DNA from: Polynucleobacter sinensis
Lineage (GTDB): Bacteria; Pseudomonadota; Gammaproteobacteria; Burkholderiales; Burkholderiaceae
Reading direction: 5' to 3'
Assembly: GCF_001595985.1 (NCBI RefSeq)
Contig: NZ_LOJJ01000001.1
Coordinates: forward strand, 1-64,000
DNA: 64,000 nt
In this document: positions 14,113 through 24,045 of the stretch, piece by piece
Numbering within the stretch: the first letter of the stretch is position 1
Layout: each line of letters begins with the position of its first letter
The notes under the pieces: model-generated
Databases searched by the model: none
Told to the model about the DNA's origin: nothing
The model's input: only the letters and a program-made list of their open reading frames with translations
Made by a program: the position numbers and the translations under genes

Positions 14113-14538
14113 CTATCTATGCACTTTCGGTAGTGCTCTATTTAAAATCTCTTCTGGGATTCCTTGGGTATGGGCGTTGTATGCCCACCTAGTAAATTGC
14201 TCTAAAAGTCGTTGATTCTCACTTTCAAGCCTTGCATTTTCAGCAACCAGCCTGGCGTTACGCTGACTTTCTGCAATATCTTCAGGGCTATAGAGTTTTT
14301 TTGCCCCCTCCTTTAGATAGGGCAATCTGCCTTTTTGCAATTGAAAGGCACCCTTAACTCTCTCATAAGAAGATAAGGCCTGCCTCGTGTAGGTCTGATG
14401 AAGCCTCTTTGAGACCTCGTCTATTAAGAGTTCCCAAGTTAACTTCCCTGACCAGCCATCGAGTATTTTCACGATAGCCTCAATTGTTTCAGAGGTTAAA
14501 TTCTTGGATCTTTTGGATGCCGTGTTAATTTTTCTCAT
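14113..14538 (-). CDS. small coiled-coil partner of the recombinases (TnpC/GmtX-like)
   Basis: A 141-aa protein. The N-terminal half looks like a helix-turn-helix (residues 34-69, including YTRQALSSYERVKGAF), and a coiled coil follows at about 87-117 (ENARLESENQRLLEQF). Tn554 TnpC (125 aa) has the same size, position after the large integrase and coiled-coil character and assists transposition without being a recombinase. Its start overlaps the end of the 662-aa recombinase gene by 14 bases, so the two are translationally coupled. The gamma-mobile-trio protein GmtX is the other candidate family. Both matches are from memory. Confidence 0.6.
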   Translation of the reverse strand: MRKINTASKRSKNLTSETIEAIVKILDGWSGKLTWELLIDEVSKRLHQTYTRQALSSYERVKGAFQLQKGRLPYLKEGAKKLYSPEDIAESQRNARLVAENARLESENQRLLEQFTRWAYNAHTQGIPEEILNRALPKVHR

Positions 14539-16513
14539 TCTTAATCTCCAACTTTAGCGCCTCTTGCTCAATTAAGGTTTTTGGTTTTGATAACTGAATG
14601 ACTGTGCCATTGGGAATGGTCGGATTATCCAACAGCTCATTAAGCTGTGCATACCGCTTATTCACTTCCATTTGATGCGATAGCCATCGGTCAGCTCCAA
14701 AGAAGCCCTCATCAACAGCGGCCTGAGATTGCTTTAATAAAGTATTTGATTCTTCCAGCCTCAATCGCAAACTATCTTGAGCTTTCTTATCGCCCTTGAT
14801 GCAGACCATCTCCTGGCAGTTAATGCAATCGAGATGAAGTTGGCATGGCGATGCTACAAAGTTATGCAAGCAATATCCAATATCAGTGGTATGCACCGTT
14901 TCCACAATAAGCTGCGATATCTGGTCCCTCGTAATGAGGTTGCTTCGACCTAATCTAGAGATTGGGCCGAATGACTTATCTGGGTTACCTATTGCACCCC
15001 TAATTTGCTGCACTATCTCAGAGCTAGTTCGGTGATCATACGCTGAAGTTTGTTTTACATCTTTTCTACCGGACCATTTAGAAACTTCAATTTCGCTCAT
15101 GCCGCCAGCCAAAGCCAGAGTATTTAGGTAGTGCCTAAATTGGTGGGTCTTAACTGAAATTGGCCCTCCATTTGGCTCAAAAAAATCAAAGGCATCAAAA
15201 ATTGAAGGGATTCCACTTAAGCTTCTTGTGCCTAAATATGAATTAATTTTATTAACATCAATACATTCAAATAGGCATATATATGTAGCCTTCTTAGGCC
15301 TAAATTGATTTCTTAAGGCAATATAAAGTGCCTCACTATATTTCAGATCAGAATCTTGATCATAAAATGGAAATTCGCTTGGCAGCTGAGATATCACCCA
15401 ATTTTCAAGGGCTTCAAATTCAACATAAAGCTTTCCATCAATTTTTTTAGTTTTAAACGGAAGCTGGGACTCCCGCTTGGGTCGATCAGTACCCCATAAA
15501 ATATGCGCAGCCTCTTTAACGGATAACAATTCCTTAGATCTTAAGCACTCCATCTCCGGTCTTAAAAATACTTTTGCAGGATTATCTTCATACCATTTAG
15601 CAATTGCTCTTGCCGTTTTGGTTTCATATCTAATCTTATTTAAAGCCTCTTTAACAACATCAACCATGGAGCTAATAATCTCTTTGATCGTTGAGTCCCC
15701 TCCTTTTGAGCCTCGCCACCGCAGTCCGTATATATCTCCACCCTGCTTGTTTTTCCGAATGACCTCACACTTATCCTCGAGCCTAAGCACCTCATTAATT
15801 CGATCAGGAGATGCCAAAAGAATTGCAGTTGTTGCACTAACGATGACATGAATATCTTTTGTTGCCATTCTAAAAATCTGCGGCAATGCGTCTAATGCTG
15901 CTGGTGACGGCATTTTTTCTTCACGCCTTTTATCCGCCTCCTCACCAATTCTCTGGCTGTCAGATGGTCTTTTAATTGGATTTCGCCACTGAAATGGTGT
16001 AGCAAGCAACTTATTTTCCGATATGACAACAACCAGCCTCTCCAACTGAGCGCCAAGCCTATACGTAAGACTTTTGGAGTAGTTCTCAACAGCTAATTGA
16101 GACGCTCTATTCATAATGTCTTGATTGATATGGATTGGACTAAGAAAGCCATATTCGGATAAAGCCTGTTCCACAAGCCTCAATACCGCCAACCTATGAT
16201 TTATTGCCTTCTTAGGGCTTAAGCCATGCATATAACGTACATAGGCCTTAGAAAAACTTAAATATGACTCCTCCATGATTGTTCCGGCTCTTGAACGATT
16301 GCCAATACTCGTTTTGAAATTATTAAAGATACAACGCGTCTTTGAGGCTCGAGCTTTAATATTCAGGGTCTCAGTGACATCCCATGAATTCGAATCAAAA
16401 TCTAGATCTACGCCAAATATAGTTAAATCCTCCCTAGCGAATCGAATAAATTCATCTAAATTTTCTTGAGCATTTGCATTTTGAATAGGGATAAAGAGGG
16501 CAAGATCATTCAT
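14525..16513 (-). CDS. large tyrosine recombinase (TnpB/GmtZ-like), 662 aa
   Basis: A tyrosine recombinase with the full catalytic set: Arg238 (ASPDRINEVLR), Lys270 (RGSKGGDS), His457-x-x-Arg460 (THQFRHYL), Trp480 and the nucleophile Tyr492 (TSAYDHR). After the catalytic domain a cysteine cluster (Cys548, 557, 563, 566, 571) suggests a zinc site. The length matches Tn554 TnpB (630 aa). Between the catalytic Lys and the HxxR box lies an insertion of about 180 residues, larger than in simple integrases. It overlaps its upstream neighbour by eight bases and its downstream neighbour by fourteen. All catalytic residues are present, so it should be active. Confidence 0.85.
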   Translation of the reverse strand: MNDLALFIPIQNANAQENLDEFIRFAREDLTIFGVDLDFDSNSWDVTETLNIKARASKTRCIFNNFKTSIGNRSRAGTIMEESYLSFSKAYVRYMHGLSPKKAINHRLAVLRLVEQALSEYGFLSPIHINQDIMNRASQLAVENYSKSLTYRLGAQLERLVVVISENKLLATPFQWRNPIKRPSDSQRIGEEADKRREEKMPSPAALDALPQIFRMATKDIHVIVSATTAILLASPDRINEVLRLEDKCEVIRKNKQGGDIYGLRWRGSKGGDSTIKEIISSMVDVVKEALNKIRYETKTARAIAKWYEDNPAKVFLRPEMECLRSKELLSVKEAAHILWGTDRPKRESQLPFKTKKIDGKLYVEFEALENWVISQLPSEFPFYDQDSDLKYSEALYIALRNQFRPKKATYICLFECIDVNKINSYLGTRSLSGIPSIFDAFDFFEPNGGPISVKTHQFRHYLNTLALAGGMSEIEVSKWSGRKDVKQTSAYDHRTSSEIVQQIRGAIGNPDKSFGPISRLGRSNLITRDQISQLIVETVHTTDIGYCLHNFVASPCQLHLDCINCQEMVCIKGDKKAQDSLRLRLEESNTLLKQSQAAVDEGFFGADRWLSHQMEVNKRYAQLNELLDNPTIPNGTVIQLSKPKTLIEQEALKLEIKNEKN

Positions 16514-18014
16514 TTGAAAACCCCAATTGCTTATTGCAGATTAGGATTACTTGAGATACCGCAAGGATTGTCTGATCATTCACAGCAGCAATACGTGCAT
16601 CACCCCTTCCTGAAAGTCGCTCCCGTTCACCCAATAAAAAATCTAGGACTTTTTCATGGGGGCCGTCCAACCAAGGCTCAAAATTACTACATGTGTAGCA
16701 AGATAGCGGAGCCATTAAATTACAAAAACCGAATTCGCCGCAGCTTCCCATTGGCTTATATGCTGGATCAAACCTCGGGGAACGAATCAAGCTACTTGGA
16801 TCTGCCCCTCTTGTAGCTTGAGAGACTCCTTCAATTAATTTACCTTTAAATGCCTGCGCCATTGGGGCCAACTTAAAAGCTACGGCCTTATCAATCTTAT
16901 CAATCATTGTTGAGGTTGCTTCTACATAAACGCCCACATTCTGGGTATCTTCATGGTCTAGCAAGGCCGCTACAGTTAATAATCCGTGGCCCTCTTCTAC
17001 AGCCCGAGTACCAATAGATCTTCTGAAACGAACTCCAGAGATGTTGATTGTCTTCCCAGTTCTTTCGGAAACTACAGCCAGTTTTTTCTCGATCCCACTT
17101 AAAATGCATCCAATTTGCGCTGACGTTGAATGGCCATAAAAATCATTCACTTGATCAGAGGTGAATCTGCCTGGAAACAAAGGCAACAATTCGATATCTT
17201 GCAGCTCGTCACTAAATTTGGATCGAACCTGATTTGCATATTCGAGAATCATGGCACCCGCCTCTGGGTTTAATCTCATTTCTAGGAAAGACGACCTTGG
17301 AATAACCCTTTTCTTTCCCCTAGGAATTTTTACCAAGTAAGTGTCCGCACCATCTATGCCATTGATATATTGAATATCGCAAACCTTCATTTGCGCATAT
17401 TGAATATTTCTCATCCCAAAGGCCAAAAAGAGAGAGAACAGCGAATACTCCTTGAGGGAAATTTCTTTTGAATGAAACTTATTCTTGAGCTCTCGGAATA
17501 GTGCCTGGGTTTCAATTTCGGTATAGGCACCAATATCTGGATCGGCAGTACGTACTGCCTCACCCTTTTTATTGCCTTTGATTTTTATTTGAGAAAGAAG
17601 GTCAACCACTGATTTTTCAACACCAGGATAACCAGATCGATGAATCTTTTTGAAAAATCCACCCAAAGTTCCAAGATACCAAGCCGTGGAATCATTCAAT
17701 ACACCTCTGTAATTCAATATGTCTGCGCTAGTTATATATTCACGCTGCGAAGCTTGCCAATTCTTAACAAAATGCCTAAAACGCATATAGATGTTAGTTA
17801 CATGTCCAAGGGAATGGTTTTCGAGGTACCAGGCGAGCGTTTTTTTAATTGACCCCCTTAACTCAACACCTATAGCTAAATCATCAAAAGAAAATTTAAT
17901 ATTTTGTCCAACACCACGAAATATCCATGGATCAGCTTCAAAAAAGATAACTCCGCCACCCTTAACCTGGATAACCCTCTGAGAGGAAGCTAGCAGATCT
18001 ATCTCTTCACTCAT
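16506..18014 (-). CDS. second tyrosine recombinase (GmtY-like), 502 aa
   Basis: Catalytic residues are Arg202 (FGMRNIQYAQ), Lys234/235 (PRGKKRVIPR), Arg329-x-x-Arg332 (GVRFRRSIGTR), His354 (LLDHEDT) and Tyr363 (VGVYVEA). The first position of the HxxR box is Arg rather than His, a change seen in some large integrases. The C-terminus carries a likely zinc site: Cys425, Cys431, Cys439 and Cys442 (CYTC). This resembles the cysteine tail of the 662-aa protein. It overlaps both neighbours by eight bases. It has no counterpart in Tn554, which has only one large integrase, so the module is more complex than that transposon. Confidence 0.82.
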   Translation of the reverse strand: MSEEIDLLASSQRVIQVKGGGVIFFEADPWIFRGVGQNIKFSFDDLAIGVELRGSIKKTLAWYLENHSLGHVTNIYMRFRHFVKNWQASQREYITSADILNYRGVLNDSTAWYLGTLGGFFKKIHRSGYPGVEKSVVDLLSQIKIKGNKKGEAVRTADPDIGAYTEIETQALFRELKNKFHSKEISLKEYSLFSLFLAFGMRNIQYAQMKVCDIQYINGIDGADTYLVKIPRGKKRVIPRSSFLEMRLNPEAGAMILEYANQVRSKFSDELQDIELLPLFPGRFTSDQVNDFYGHSTSAQIGCILSGIEKKLAVVSERTGKTINISGVRFRRSIGTRAVEEGHGLLTVAALLDHEDTQNVGVYVEATSTMIDKIDKAVAFKLAPMAQAFKGKLIEGVSQATRGADPSSLIRSPRFDPAYKPMGSCGEFGFCNLMAPLSCYTCSNFEPWLDGPHEKVLDFLLGERERLSGRGDARIAAVNDQTILAVSQVILICNKQLGFSNE

Positions 18015-19266
18015 CGCCGACCCCCCAATGTTTTCTCTGCATTCCTTCGGAGGCTTTTCTTGCAGCCTCTCTAGTATGTCTTTTTGAGTATCGTGCAGCC
18101 ATCTTTGAGTTCGGACTCCAGCCCATTATGCTATTTCGTATGCGCTCTTCTTCAGATTGGCCTGTCTTCTTTGAGTCGCAATAGTCAGAAAAATTATCGT
18201 TCCATGTGTGTCTAAGTATGTGAGGGCTAATCTGCTCATCCACATCTTGCAAAGCAGCTTTTATGACTTTAAAAACCTTGCTTAAGCTATTGATTGCCAT
18301 TGGTGAGCCTGTGCCCAAAGCCGTAAATAGAAATCCATGTTTTTTTGCTTGAAAATCTTTATTTCGATTTGTGCTTATATATTCTCTTATAAGCAAACAA
18401 AGCTTATCGGAAATAGGAATCTCTCGACTTAAAGTTTTGACTACAGGCTGATCTAATCTAGGATCGTTAGGGTTATCAGGCCTTCTAACAACCTTAACCG
18501 TATGACTTTGAAAGTTGATATCTGGCACCATAATGTTGAGCATCTCACCACGGCGCATTCCCGTCTCCAGCAAGAACCGAATAATCAAAAAGTTTCTAAG
18601 TTGTACTCGGCTATTTACCCAAGGATTACTTTTTCCACCCACTTTAATTAATTCGTTAATTTTTTCCTGCACTTCCTTACTTAGCCCCAATCTCTCAGAT
18701 ATGGAGGCTTGTAATTTCGGGGCTCGCTCTTTTAGGTATTGATCAATAAGCTCTTTTGAGCGACTTAAATCGTTCGCCCGAGATTGATTGCCTTGTGTGC
18801 GGTGAATCTGATGCATACAGCAATATTGAAGGAAATCACGAACATAGGTAATTCGTGTAAGGGCAGTATTAGACGAAATCTCGACCCCCACCTTGGGGCT
18901 TCCCATCCTTACGGATTCCCCGCCTTTGAAACTCTTTTTCCTTTGCCCTGCTGAATGCTTTTGTTCTTGCCTAATATCCGCAATTGGTTTTTTTAAAAAG
19001 CTAAGAAGGTCGTCTAACTCTGCGTTTGTAAAGAGAGGGCCTTGAGATAACCGATCGTCCAGATCTATGCCTTTGTTTGAAAGGTAGGTGTATAGAACCT
19101 CAATTGACTGAACGGCCTGGTAGAGCGTGTTGAAAGCAAGCCCCCTGCCTCTATACGAGGTTAATAGCCATATTGTCGGCAAAAACAAAGGAATGCCAGC
19201 TTCGTTAACCAAATTAACAAAACGCTCTCCACTTTCAAACCTTATCTTTTTGATTGAATATTTCAT
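18007..19266 (-). CDS. first tyrosine recombinase of the module (TnpA-like), 419 aa
   Basis: A phage-integrase-type tyrosine recombinase with an N-terminal core-binding domain (about 30-180) and a catalytic domain with Arg238 (TGMRRGE), Lys277, His349-x-x-Arg352 (SPHILRHTW), Trp383 and nucleophile Tyr393. It is the promoter-proximal gene, so its transcript runs into the other three. Length is near Tn554 TnpA (361 aa) and RIT-type recombinases. A perfect 11-bp inverted repeat encloses its promoter region (19267-19337). The three proteins probably act as one complex in integration and excision, which is inferred from coupling. Confidence 0.87.
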   Translation of the reverse strand: MKYSIKKIRFESGERFVNLVNEAGIPLFLPTIWLLTSYRGRGLAFNTLYQAVQSIEVLYTYLSNKGIDLDDRLSQGPLFTNAELDDLLSFLKKPIADIRQEQKHSAGQRKKSFKGGESVRMGSPKVGVEISSNTALTRITYVRDFLQYCCMHQIHRTQGNQSRANDLSRSKELIDQYLKERAPKLQASISERLGLSKEVQEKINELIKVGGKSNPWVNSRVQLRNFLIIRFLLETGMRRGEMLNIMVPDINFQSHTVKVVRRPDNPNDPRLDQPVVKTLSREIPISDKLCLLIREYISTNRNKDFQAKKHGFLFTALGTGSPMAINSLSKVFKVIKAALQDVDEQISPHILRHTWNDNFSDYCDSKKTGQSEEERIRNSIMGWSPNSKMAARYSKRHTREAARKASEGMQRKHWGVGDE

Positions 19267-19337
19267 CTTTATTTACACTTTTATTAAGGGTATTTAACTT
19301 CACAATAGTACGCTTAATTAAATTAATGTAAATAAAG
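19267..19337. promoter_or_regulatory. 11-bp inverted repeat flanking the recombinase promoter (operator or element end)
   Basis: CTTTATTTACA (19267-19277) and TGTAAATAAAG (19327-19337) are perfect inverted copies spaced by 49 bases. They start at the base after the recombinase ATG and end four bases before the ssb terminator. The position fits either recombinase-binding arm sites at the end of the element or an autoregulatory operator. Confidence 0.5.
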
Positions 19338-19340
19338 CTA

Positions 19341-19375
19341 AAAAGCCTTATAGATTATGAGTCTATAAGGCTTTT
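19341..19375 (-). terminator. ssb terminator
   Basis: AAAAGCCTTATAGA (19341-19354) and TCTATAAGGCTTTT (19362-19375) form a 14-bp stem with a seven-base loop. On the minus strand it ends in a T-run, 35 bases after the ssb stop. It marks where core chromosome ends and the recombinase module begins. Confidence 0.85.
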
Positions 19376-19410
19376 ATTTGATACTTGTTTACAGTATTCT
19401 TGGGGACTTC

Positions 19411-19866
19411 CTAGAATGGAATATCGTCATCCATTGCGCCAAGCGATGCAGCACTTGAAGATGCTGGAGCAGATTGCTCAGCCGGCTTTGAGCGACTATA
19501 GCTCTCGCCACCATCACCGCTTCCGCCTACTGGCTTACCACCAAGCATTTGCATTGTTTCTGCAACGATCTCGGTTGAGTATTTTTCTTGACCGCTTGCA
19601 TCAGTCCATTTACGCGTACGCAAACGACCTTCTACATAAACCTGCGACCCTTTTTTGAGGTATTGACCAGCGATCTCAGCAAGCTTCCCAAAGAACGCAA
19701 CGCGGTGCCATTCTGTGGTTTCCTTCATTTCGCCAGTTTGCTTATCTTTATAGCGATCTGATGTCGCCACTGAAATGTTCGTGACGGCGTCGCCACTTGG
19801 CATGTAACGTGTTTCTGGATCGCGCCCTACGTTACCTACGATGATGACTTTATTTACCGAAGCCAT
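19411..19866 (-). CDS. ssb: single-stranded DNA-binding protein
   Basis: A 151-aa protein with an N-terminal OB fold ([14 protein letters not shown], residues 1-14, to about 110), a flexible Gly/Ser/Pro linker and the acidic tail DDDIPF that recruits replication and repair partners. It coats single-stranded DNA during replication, recombination and repair. It lies 49 bases downstream of the MFS gene on the same strand. Length is usual for betaproteobacteria. Confidence 0.96.
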   Translation of the reverse strand: MASVNKVIIVGNVGRDPETRYMPSGDAVTNISVATSDRYKDKQTGEMKETTEWHRVAFFGKLAEIAGQYLKKGSQVYVEGRLRTRKWTDASGQEKYSTEIVAETMQMLGGKPVGGSGDGGESYSRSKPAEQSAPASSSAASLGAMDDDIPF

Positions 19867-19915
19867 GTTGTCTCCCGAAGAAAAATGATGATATGAATTA
19901 AATGTACAGCTAAGG

Positions 19916-21100
19916 TTATGTCTTTGCAGTTAAATCTTTTGAATCTACTACCTTTGCAGGTAATTCGCGCATCGACCAAGCAATTATAAGCCAGCATAAA
20001 AGCAATATCGCCCCCATAACAAAGACTGATAAATCACCATGACTATCCATCAGCCAACCCCCAATAACAGCCCCTGTAAAGAGGCCAATCGACTGAGTGG
20101 TGTTGTAAACGCCTAAGGCAGTACCCTTGGATTCTTTGGCAAAACGGGAAACTAAGGAAGGCTGTAAAGCCTCCAGCAAGTTAAATCCTACGAAATAAAT
20201 CAATAAAGCAATTGCAATGGACAGAACCGAAGCGGTGTTCGTAAACAAAACTTCTGCAGCAAGCAATAAGATGATTGCCAATAAAAGAATGGTGCGCAAT
20301 TGCTGCTTCTTTTCACCAAAAATCAGAATAGGCGCCATCAAGAAAAAAGAGAGTAGCACCACCGGCAGATACACCTGCCAATGTGATGCGAGTGGCAAGC
20401 CTGCCTGCACCAGCAAACGAGGTACCACTAAGAACATCGCAACCTGAGTTGCATGCAATACAAATACACCCACATTCAAGCGCATCAGCTCAGGACGAAA
20501 AAATACCTCTTGCAAACACGCCTGCTGAGTTTTGATTTCTGGCTTAGTGCTGGGCAGAAGGTAGTAGGTTACGAACATGGCCACTACACCCAACGCCGCC
20601 AGAACGACAAAAATTCCACTCAAACCAATCACGCGGTAGATCGGCGCTGCAATAACTAACGACAGTGCAAAAGAAAGAGCGATGCTACCGCCTACTAAAG
20701 CCATGGCGCGGGTGCGAACTTGCTCTCGAGTCAGATCAGCAACCCAAGCGGAAATCGCTGCTGAGACCGCTCCAGCGCCCATCACCCCACGCCCAACAGC
20801 AATCCATAAGAGATCGTCTTGGGCGGCGCAAATTAGGGCTCCTGCAATAAATAAGGAAAGTCCCCATAAAACCACTGGTTTTCGACCAATTCGGTCAGAA
20901 AGCCGACCTAAAGGAATATAGAAGCAGGCCTGAACAATGTTGAAAATTCCTAAAGCCAATCCCACCCACAGAGCGTGCTCACCACCCGGTAAACCACGTG
21001 CATGAATGCTAAAAACGGGCAGAAGCAGGAAAAGGCCCAACATACGGAGGCCAAAGATGCCTGCTAAGGCTAGAGTTGAGCGAAGTTCAGAAGGATTCAT
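19916..21100 (-). CDS. MFS transporter (YajR-like, 12 helices)
   Basis: A 394-aa major facilitator with about 12 hydrophobic segments. Motif A reads [11 protein letters not shown] (about residues 62-72), and the second half carries [19 protein letters not shown]. It probably exports a small molecule with proton exchange; the substrate cannot be told. It lacks the C-terminal YAM domain of E. coli YajR. It is divergent from uvrA with only 37 bases between the starts and runs towards ssb. Confidence 0.85.
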   Translation of the reverse strand: MNPSELRSTLALAGIFGLRMLGLFLLLPVFSIHARGLPGGEHALWVGLALGIFNIVQACFYIPLGRLSDRIGRKPVVLWGLSLFIAGALICAAQDDLLWIAVGRGVMGAGAVSAAISAWVADLTREQVRTRAMALVGGSIALSFALSLVIAAPIYRVIGLSGIFVVLAALGVVAMFVTYYLLPSTKPEIKTQQACLQEVFFRPELMRLNVGVFVLHATQVAMFLVVPRLLVQAGLPLASHWQVYLPVVLLSFFLMAPILIFGEKKQQLRTILLLAIILLLAAEVLFTNTASVLSIAIALLIYFVGFNLLEALQPSLVSRFAKESKGTALGVYNTTQSIGLFTGAVIGGWLMDSHGDLSVFVMGAILLLCWLIIAWSMRELPAKVVDSKDLTAKT

Positions 21101-21137
21101 GGGAAAGGGCTATATTAACAAGTTACGCTAAAAAATC

Positions 21138-24026
21138 ATGAATAACGAAATTAAGATCCGTGGTGCACGTACGCACAACCTCAAAAACATCAATCTAGAC
21201 ATCCCTAGAGAGAAATTGGTCGTCCTAACAGGGCTGTCAGGCTCAGGCAAAAGCTCACTCGCTTTTGATACTCTCTATGCCGAGGGCCAACGTCGCTATG
21301 TGGAATCACTCTCTGCTTATGCCCGCCAATTCCTGCAGCTCATGGAAAAGCCAGACGTTGATACGATCGAGGGTCTATCACCCGCTATTTCGATTGAGCA
21401 AAAAGCGACTAGTCATAATCCACGCTCTACTGTAGGTACAGTCACCGAGATTCACGATTACTTGCGCTTGTTATTCGCGCGGGCAGGCACACCCCACTGT
21501 CCTGAGCATGACCTACCACTGGAAGCGCAAAGCGTTTCTCAAATGGTTGATACCGTTTTAGCAATGCCCGAAGACACTAAGCTCATGATTCTGGCACCCG
21601 TAGTCAGTGAACGCAAAGGTGAGTTTGTTGACTTGTTTCAAGATCTTCAGGCCCAAGGTTTTGTGCGTTTCCGCGTTCGCTCTGGCGGCGGCACAACTAA
21701 CACTGCTAAAGCAGAAATTTTTGAAGTCGATCAACTTCCCACACTCAAGAAAAATGATAAACACTCTATTGAAGTAGTTGTTGATCGCATCAAAGTACGC
21801 CCTGATATTCAACAGCGCTTAGCAGAGTCTTTTGAAACTGCGTTACGCCTTGCTGATGGTAAAGCCATGATTGTCAATATGGATACGGGTAAAGAAATGA
21901 TTTTCTCAAGCAAGTTTGCTTGCCCGATTTGTTCATATTCATTACAAGAGCTTGAGCCACGCCTCTTCTCATTTAACAACCCGATGGGTGCATGTCCCTC
22001 TTGTGATGGCCTTGGCCATCAATCGTTCTTTGATCCAAAACGCATCGTTGCCCATCCCGACCTATCACTCGCCTCAGGCGCCATTAAGGGCTGGGATCGT
22101 CGCAATCAGTTTTACTTCAAGCTATTACAAACATTGGCTAAGCATGGTGGTTTCGATGTGGAGAAACCATTCGAGACATTGAGCAAGAAACAGCAAGACC
22201 TCATTTTGCTCGGCTCTGGCGACGTCACCATACCTTTCGAATACATCAACGAACGTGGCAAAAATAGTATTCGTGAGCACGCCTTTGAAGGCATCGTAGC
22301 GAACTTTGAGAGACGCTATCGTGAAACGGATTCAATGACCGTTCGCGAAGAATTATCTCGCTATCAGAATGTACAAACATGCCCAGAATGTAGTGGCAGT
22401 CGTTTACGCAAAGAAGCGCGCTTTGTCAAAGTAGGTGAAGGCAAGCAATCACGCGCCATATTTGAAATCAGTGCTCTTCCACTAAAAGAAGCAAAAGAGT
22501 ATTTCGAATCACTTGAACTCAAAGGCGCCAAACGTGAGATCGCGGATAAGATCGTCAAAGAGATCGGCTCACGCCTGCGCTTTCTCAATGATGTGGGCTT
22601 AGACTACCTCTCATTAGAACGAAGTGCAGATACGCTCTCAGGCGGGGAAGCTCAGCGCATTCGCCTAGCCTCTCAAATTGGATCCGGCTTAACCGGTGTG
22701 ATGTACGTATTAGATGAACCCTCAATTGGCCTGCATCAGCGAGATAACGATCGCCTGATCGGCACACTTAAACACTTACGCGACTTAGGAAATAGCGTTT
22801 TAGTGGTTGAGCATGATGAAGATATGATTCGCGCATCTGACTATGTGATTGATATTGGCCCTGGTGCTGGAGTACATGGTGGTGAAATCGTCGCCGAAGG
22901 CACTCCTGAAGAAGTTGAGGCTAATCCCAAGTCCTTGACTGGCGCTTATTTGTCCGGCCGTGAATGTATTGCGGTTCCAGAAAAGCGCATCCCTGTCGGG
23001 GAAAAGTTCTTAGAAATTATTGGCGCTCGCGGCAATAATCTGCAATCCGTTCACGCAAAGATTCCCGTGGGTCTACTTACCTGCGTGACTGGGGTATCCG
23101 GCTCTGGTAAATCCACTCTCATTAACGACACACTGCACCACGCAGTAGCTCAGCATATTTATGGATCTAATGCTGAACCGGCCGCGCATGATGCCATCAA
23201 AGGCCTGGAATATTTTGATAAGGTCATTAGCGTAGATCAATCTCCAATTGGTCGCACACCACGCTCCAACCCTGCAACCTATACCGGGGTATTTACTCCG
23301 ATTAGAGAACTATTTTGCGGCGTGCCTGCGGCGCGCGAGCGTGGCTATGAGGCAGGGCGTTTCTCATTCAACGTCAAGGGTGGACGTTGTGACGCTTGCG
23401 AAGGCGATGGTGTTCTTAAGGTAGAAATGCACTTCTTGCCCGACGTCTATGTCCCATGCGATGTATGCCATGGCAAGCGCTATAACCGAGAAACACTCGA
23501 TATTCGCTACAAGGGTAAAAATATTCATGAAGTGCTAACGATGACCATCGAGCAAGCGCATGAGTTTTTTGAAGCAGTGCCTATCGTGAAACGCAAACTC
23601 AAAACCCTGCTTGATGTTGGCCTTGGTTACGTCAAACTCGGTCAAAGCGCCACGACACTCTCCGGTGGTGAGGCGCAACGCGTCAAACTCTCGCTAGAGC
23701 TTTCTAAGCGAGATACCGGTAGAACACTTTATATCCTAGATGAACCAACCACTGGTCTTCATTTTCATGACATTCAGCTACTACTAACAGTTCTACAAAC
23801 TCTCAAAAAGCAGGGCAATACGATCGTCATTATTGAACATAATTTAGATGTCATCAAAACCGCTGATTGGATTATTGATTTAGGCCCCAAAGGTGGTGCT
23901 GGTGGTGGTCAAATCATTGCAACAGGGACGCCTGAAGATGTTGCGAAAAATGAAGCGAGCTTTACTGGTCACTATTTAGCACCTCTATTGACTCGCAAAG
24001 TCGCTGTCGCTAAAAAGAAAAAATAA
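21138..24026 (+). CDS. uvrA: excinuclease ABC subunit A
   Basis: A 962-aa nucleotide-excision repair damage sensor. It has two ABC ATPase units: Walker [10 protein letters not shown] at 32-40 and [10 protein letters not shown] near residue 650, with signature LSGGEAQR in both halves. Two zinc modules are visible (CPICSYS...CPSC and CDACEGD...CDVC). UvrA dimers load UvrB on damaged DNA. Length is usual. I see no LexA-type CTGT-N8-ACAG operator in the 37-base gap upstream. Confidence 0.97.
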   Translation: MNNEIKIRGARTHNLKNINLDIPREKLVVLTGLSGSGKSSLAFDTLYAEGQRRYVESLSAYARQFLQLMEKPDVDTIEGLSPAISIEQKATSHNPRSTVGTVTEIHDYLRLLFARAGTPHCPEHDLPLEAQSVSQMVDTVLAMPEDTKLMILAPVVSERKGEFVDLFQDLQAQGFVRFRVRSGGGTTNTAKAEIFEVDQLPTLKKNDKHSIEVVVDRIKVRPDIQQRLAESFETALRLADGKAMIVNMDTGKEMIFSSKFACPICSYSLQELEPRLFSFNNPMGACPSCDGLGHQSFFDPKRIVAHPDLSLASGAIKGWDRRNQFYFKLLQTLAKHGGFDVEKPFETLSKKQQDLILLGSGDVTIPFEYINERGKNSIREHAFEGIVANFERRYRETDSMTVREELSRYQNVQTCPECSGSRLRKEARFVKVGEGKQSRAIFEISALPLKEAKEYFESLELKGAKREIADKIVKEIGSRLRFLNDVGLDYLSLERSADTLSGGEAQRIRLASQIGSGLTGVMYVLDEPSIGLHQRDNDRLIGTLKHLRDLGNSVLVVEHDEDMIRASDYVIDIGPGAGVHGGEIVAEGTPEEVEANPKSLTGAYLSGRECIAVPEKRIPVGEKFLEIIGARGNNLQSVHAKIPVGLLTCVTGVSGSGKSTLINDTLHHAVAQHIYGSNAEPAAHDAIKGLEYFDKVISVDQSPIGRTPRSNPATYTGVFTPIRELFCGVPAARERGYEAGRFSFNVKGGRCDACEGDGVLKVEMHFLPDVYVPCDVCHGKRYNRETLDIRYKGKNIHEVLTMTIEQAHEFFEAVPIVKRKLKTLLDVGLGYVKLGQSATTLSGGEAQRVKLSLELSKRDTGRTLYILDEPTTGLHFHDIQLLLTVLQTLKKQGNTIVIIEHNLDVIKTADWIIDLGPKGGAGGGQIIATGTPEDVAKNEASFTGHYLAPLLTRKVAVAKKKK

Positions 24027-24045
24027 TTTAATATTTGATTGGCTA

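Larger units (their letters stand above)
13347..19337 (-). mobile_element. multi-recombinase mobile module, boundaries undetermined
   Basis: Four overlapping minus-strand genes encode three different tyrosine recombinases and a small coiled-coil protein, flanked by an XRE repressor and an orphan gene. The right limit is set by the ssb terminator at 19341, which the module abuts. The left limit lies between the exported thioredoxin-fold gene and the XRE gene. Two large integrases plus a small partner recall Tn554 TnpA/B/C and the gamma-mobile-trio genes. I found no convincing terminal repeat shared by both ends. If the XRE gene and the 121-aa gene are not part of it, the module is 14113-19337. 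Confidence 0.6.

Noticed and set aside
13347..19266. RIT (recombinase-in-trio) element
   Set aside because: RIT recombinases are about 300-400 aa each and lack the small coiled-coil partner; the 502- and 662-aa proteins with cysteine tails do not fit.
13084..19410. CRISPR array or integron cassette array in the accessory region
   Set aside because: No regularly spaced direct repeats are seen; the recombinases are not IntI-like in context.
21101..21137. SOS box between the MFS gene and uvrA
   Set aside because: No CTGT-N8-ACAG sequence is present in the 37-base gap.
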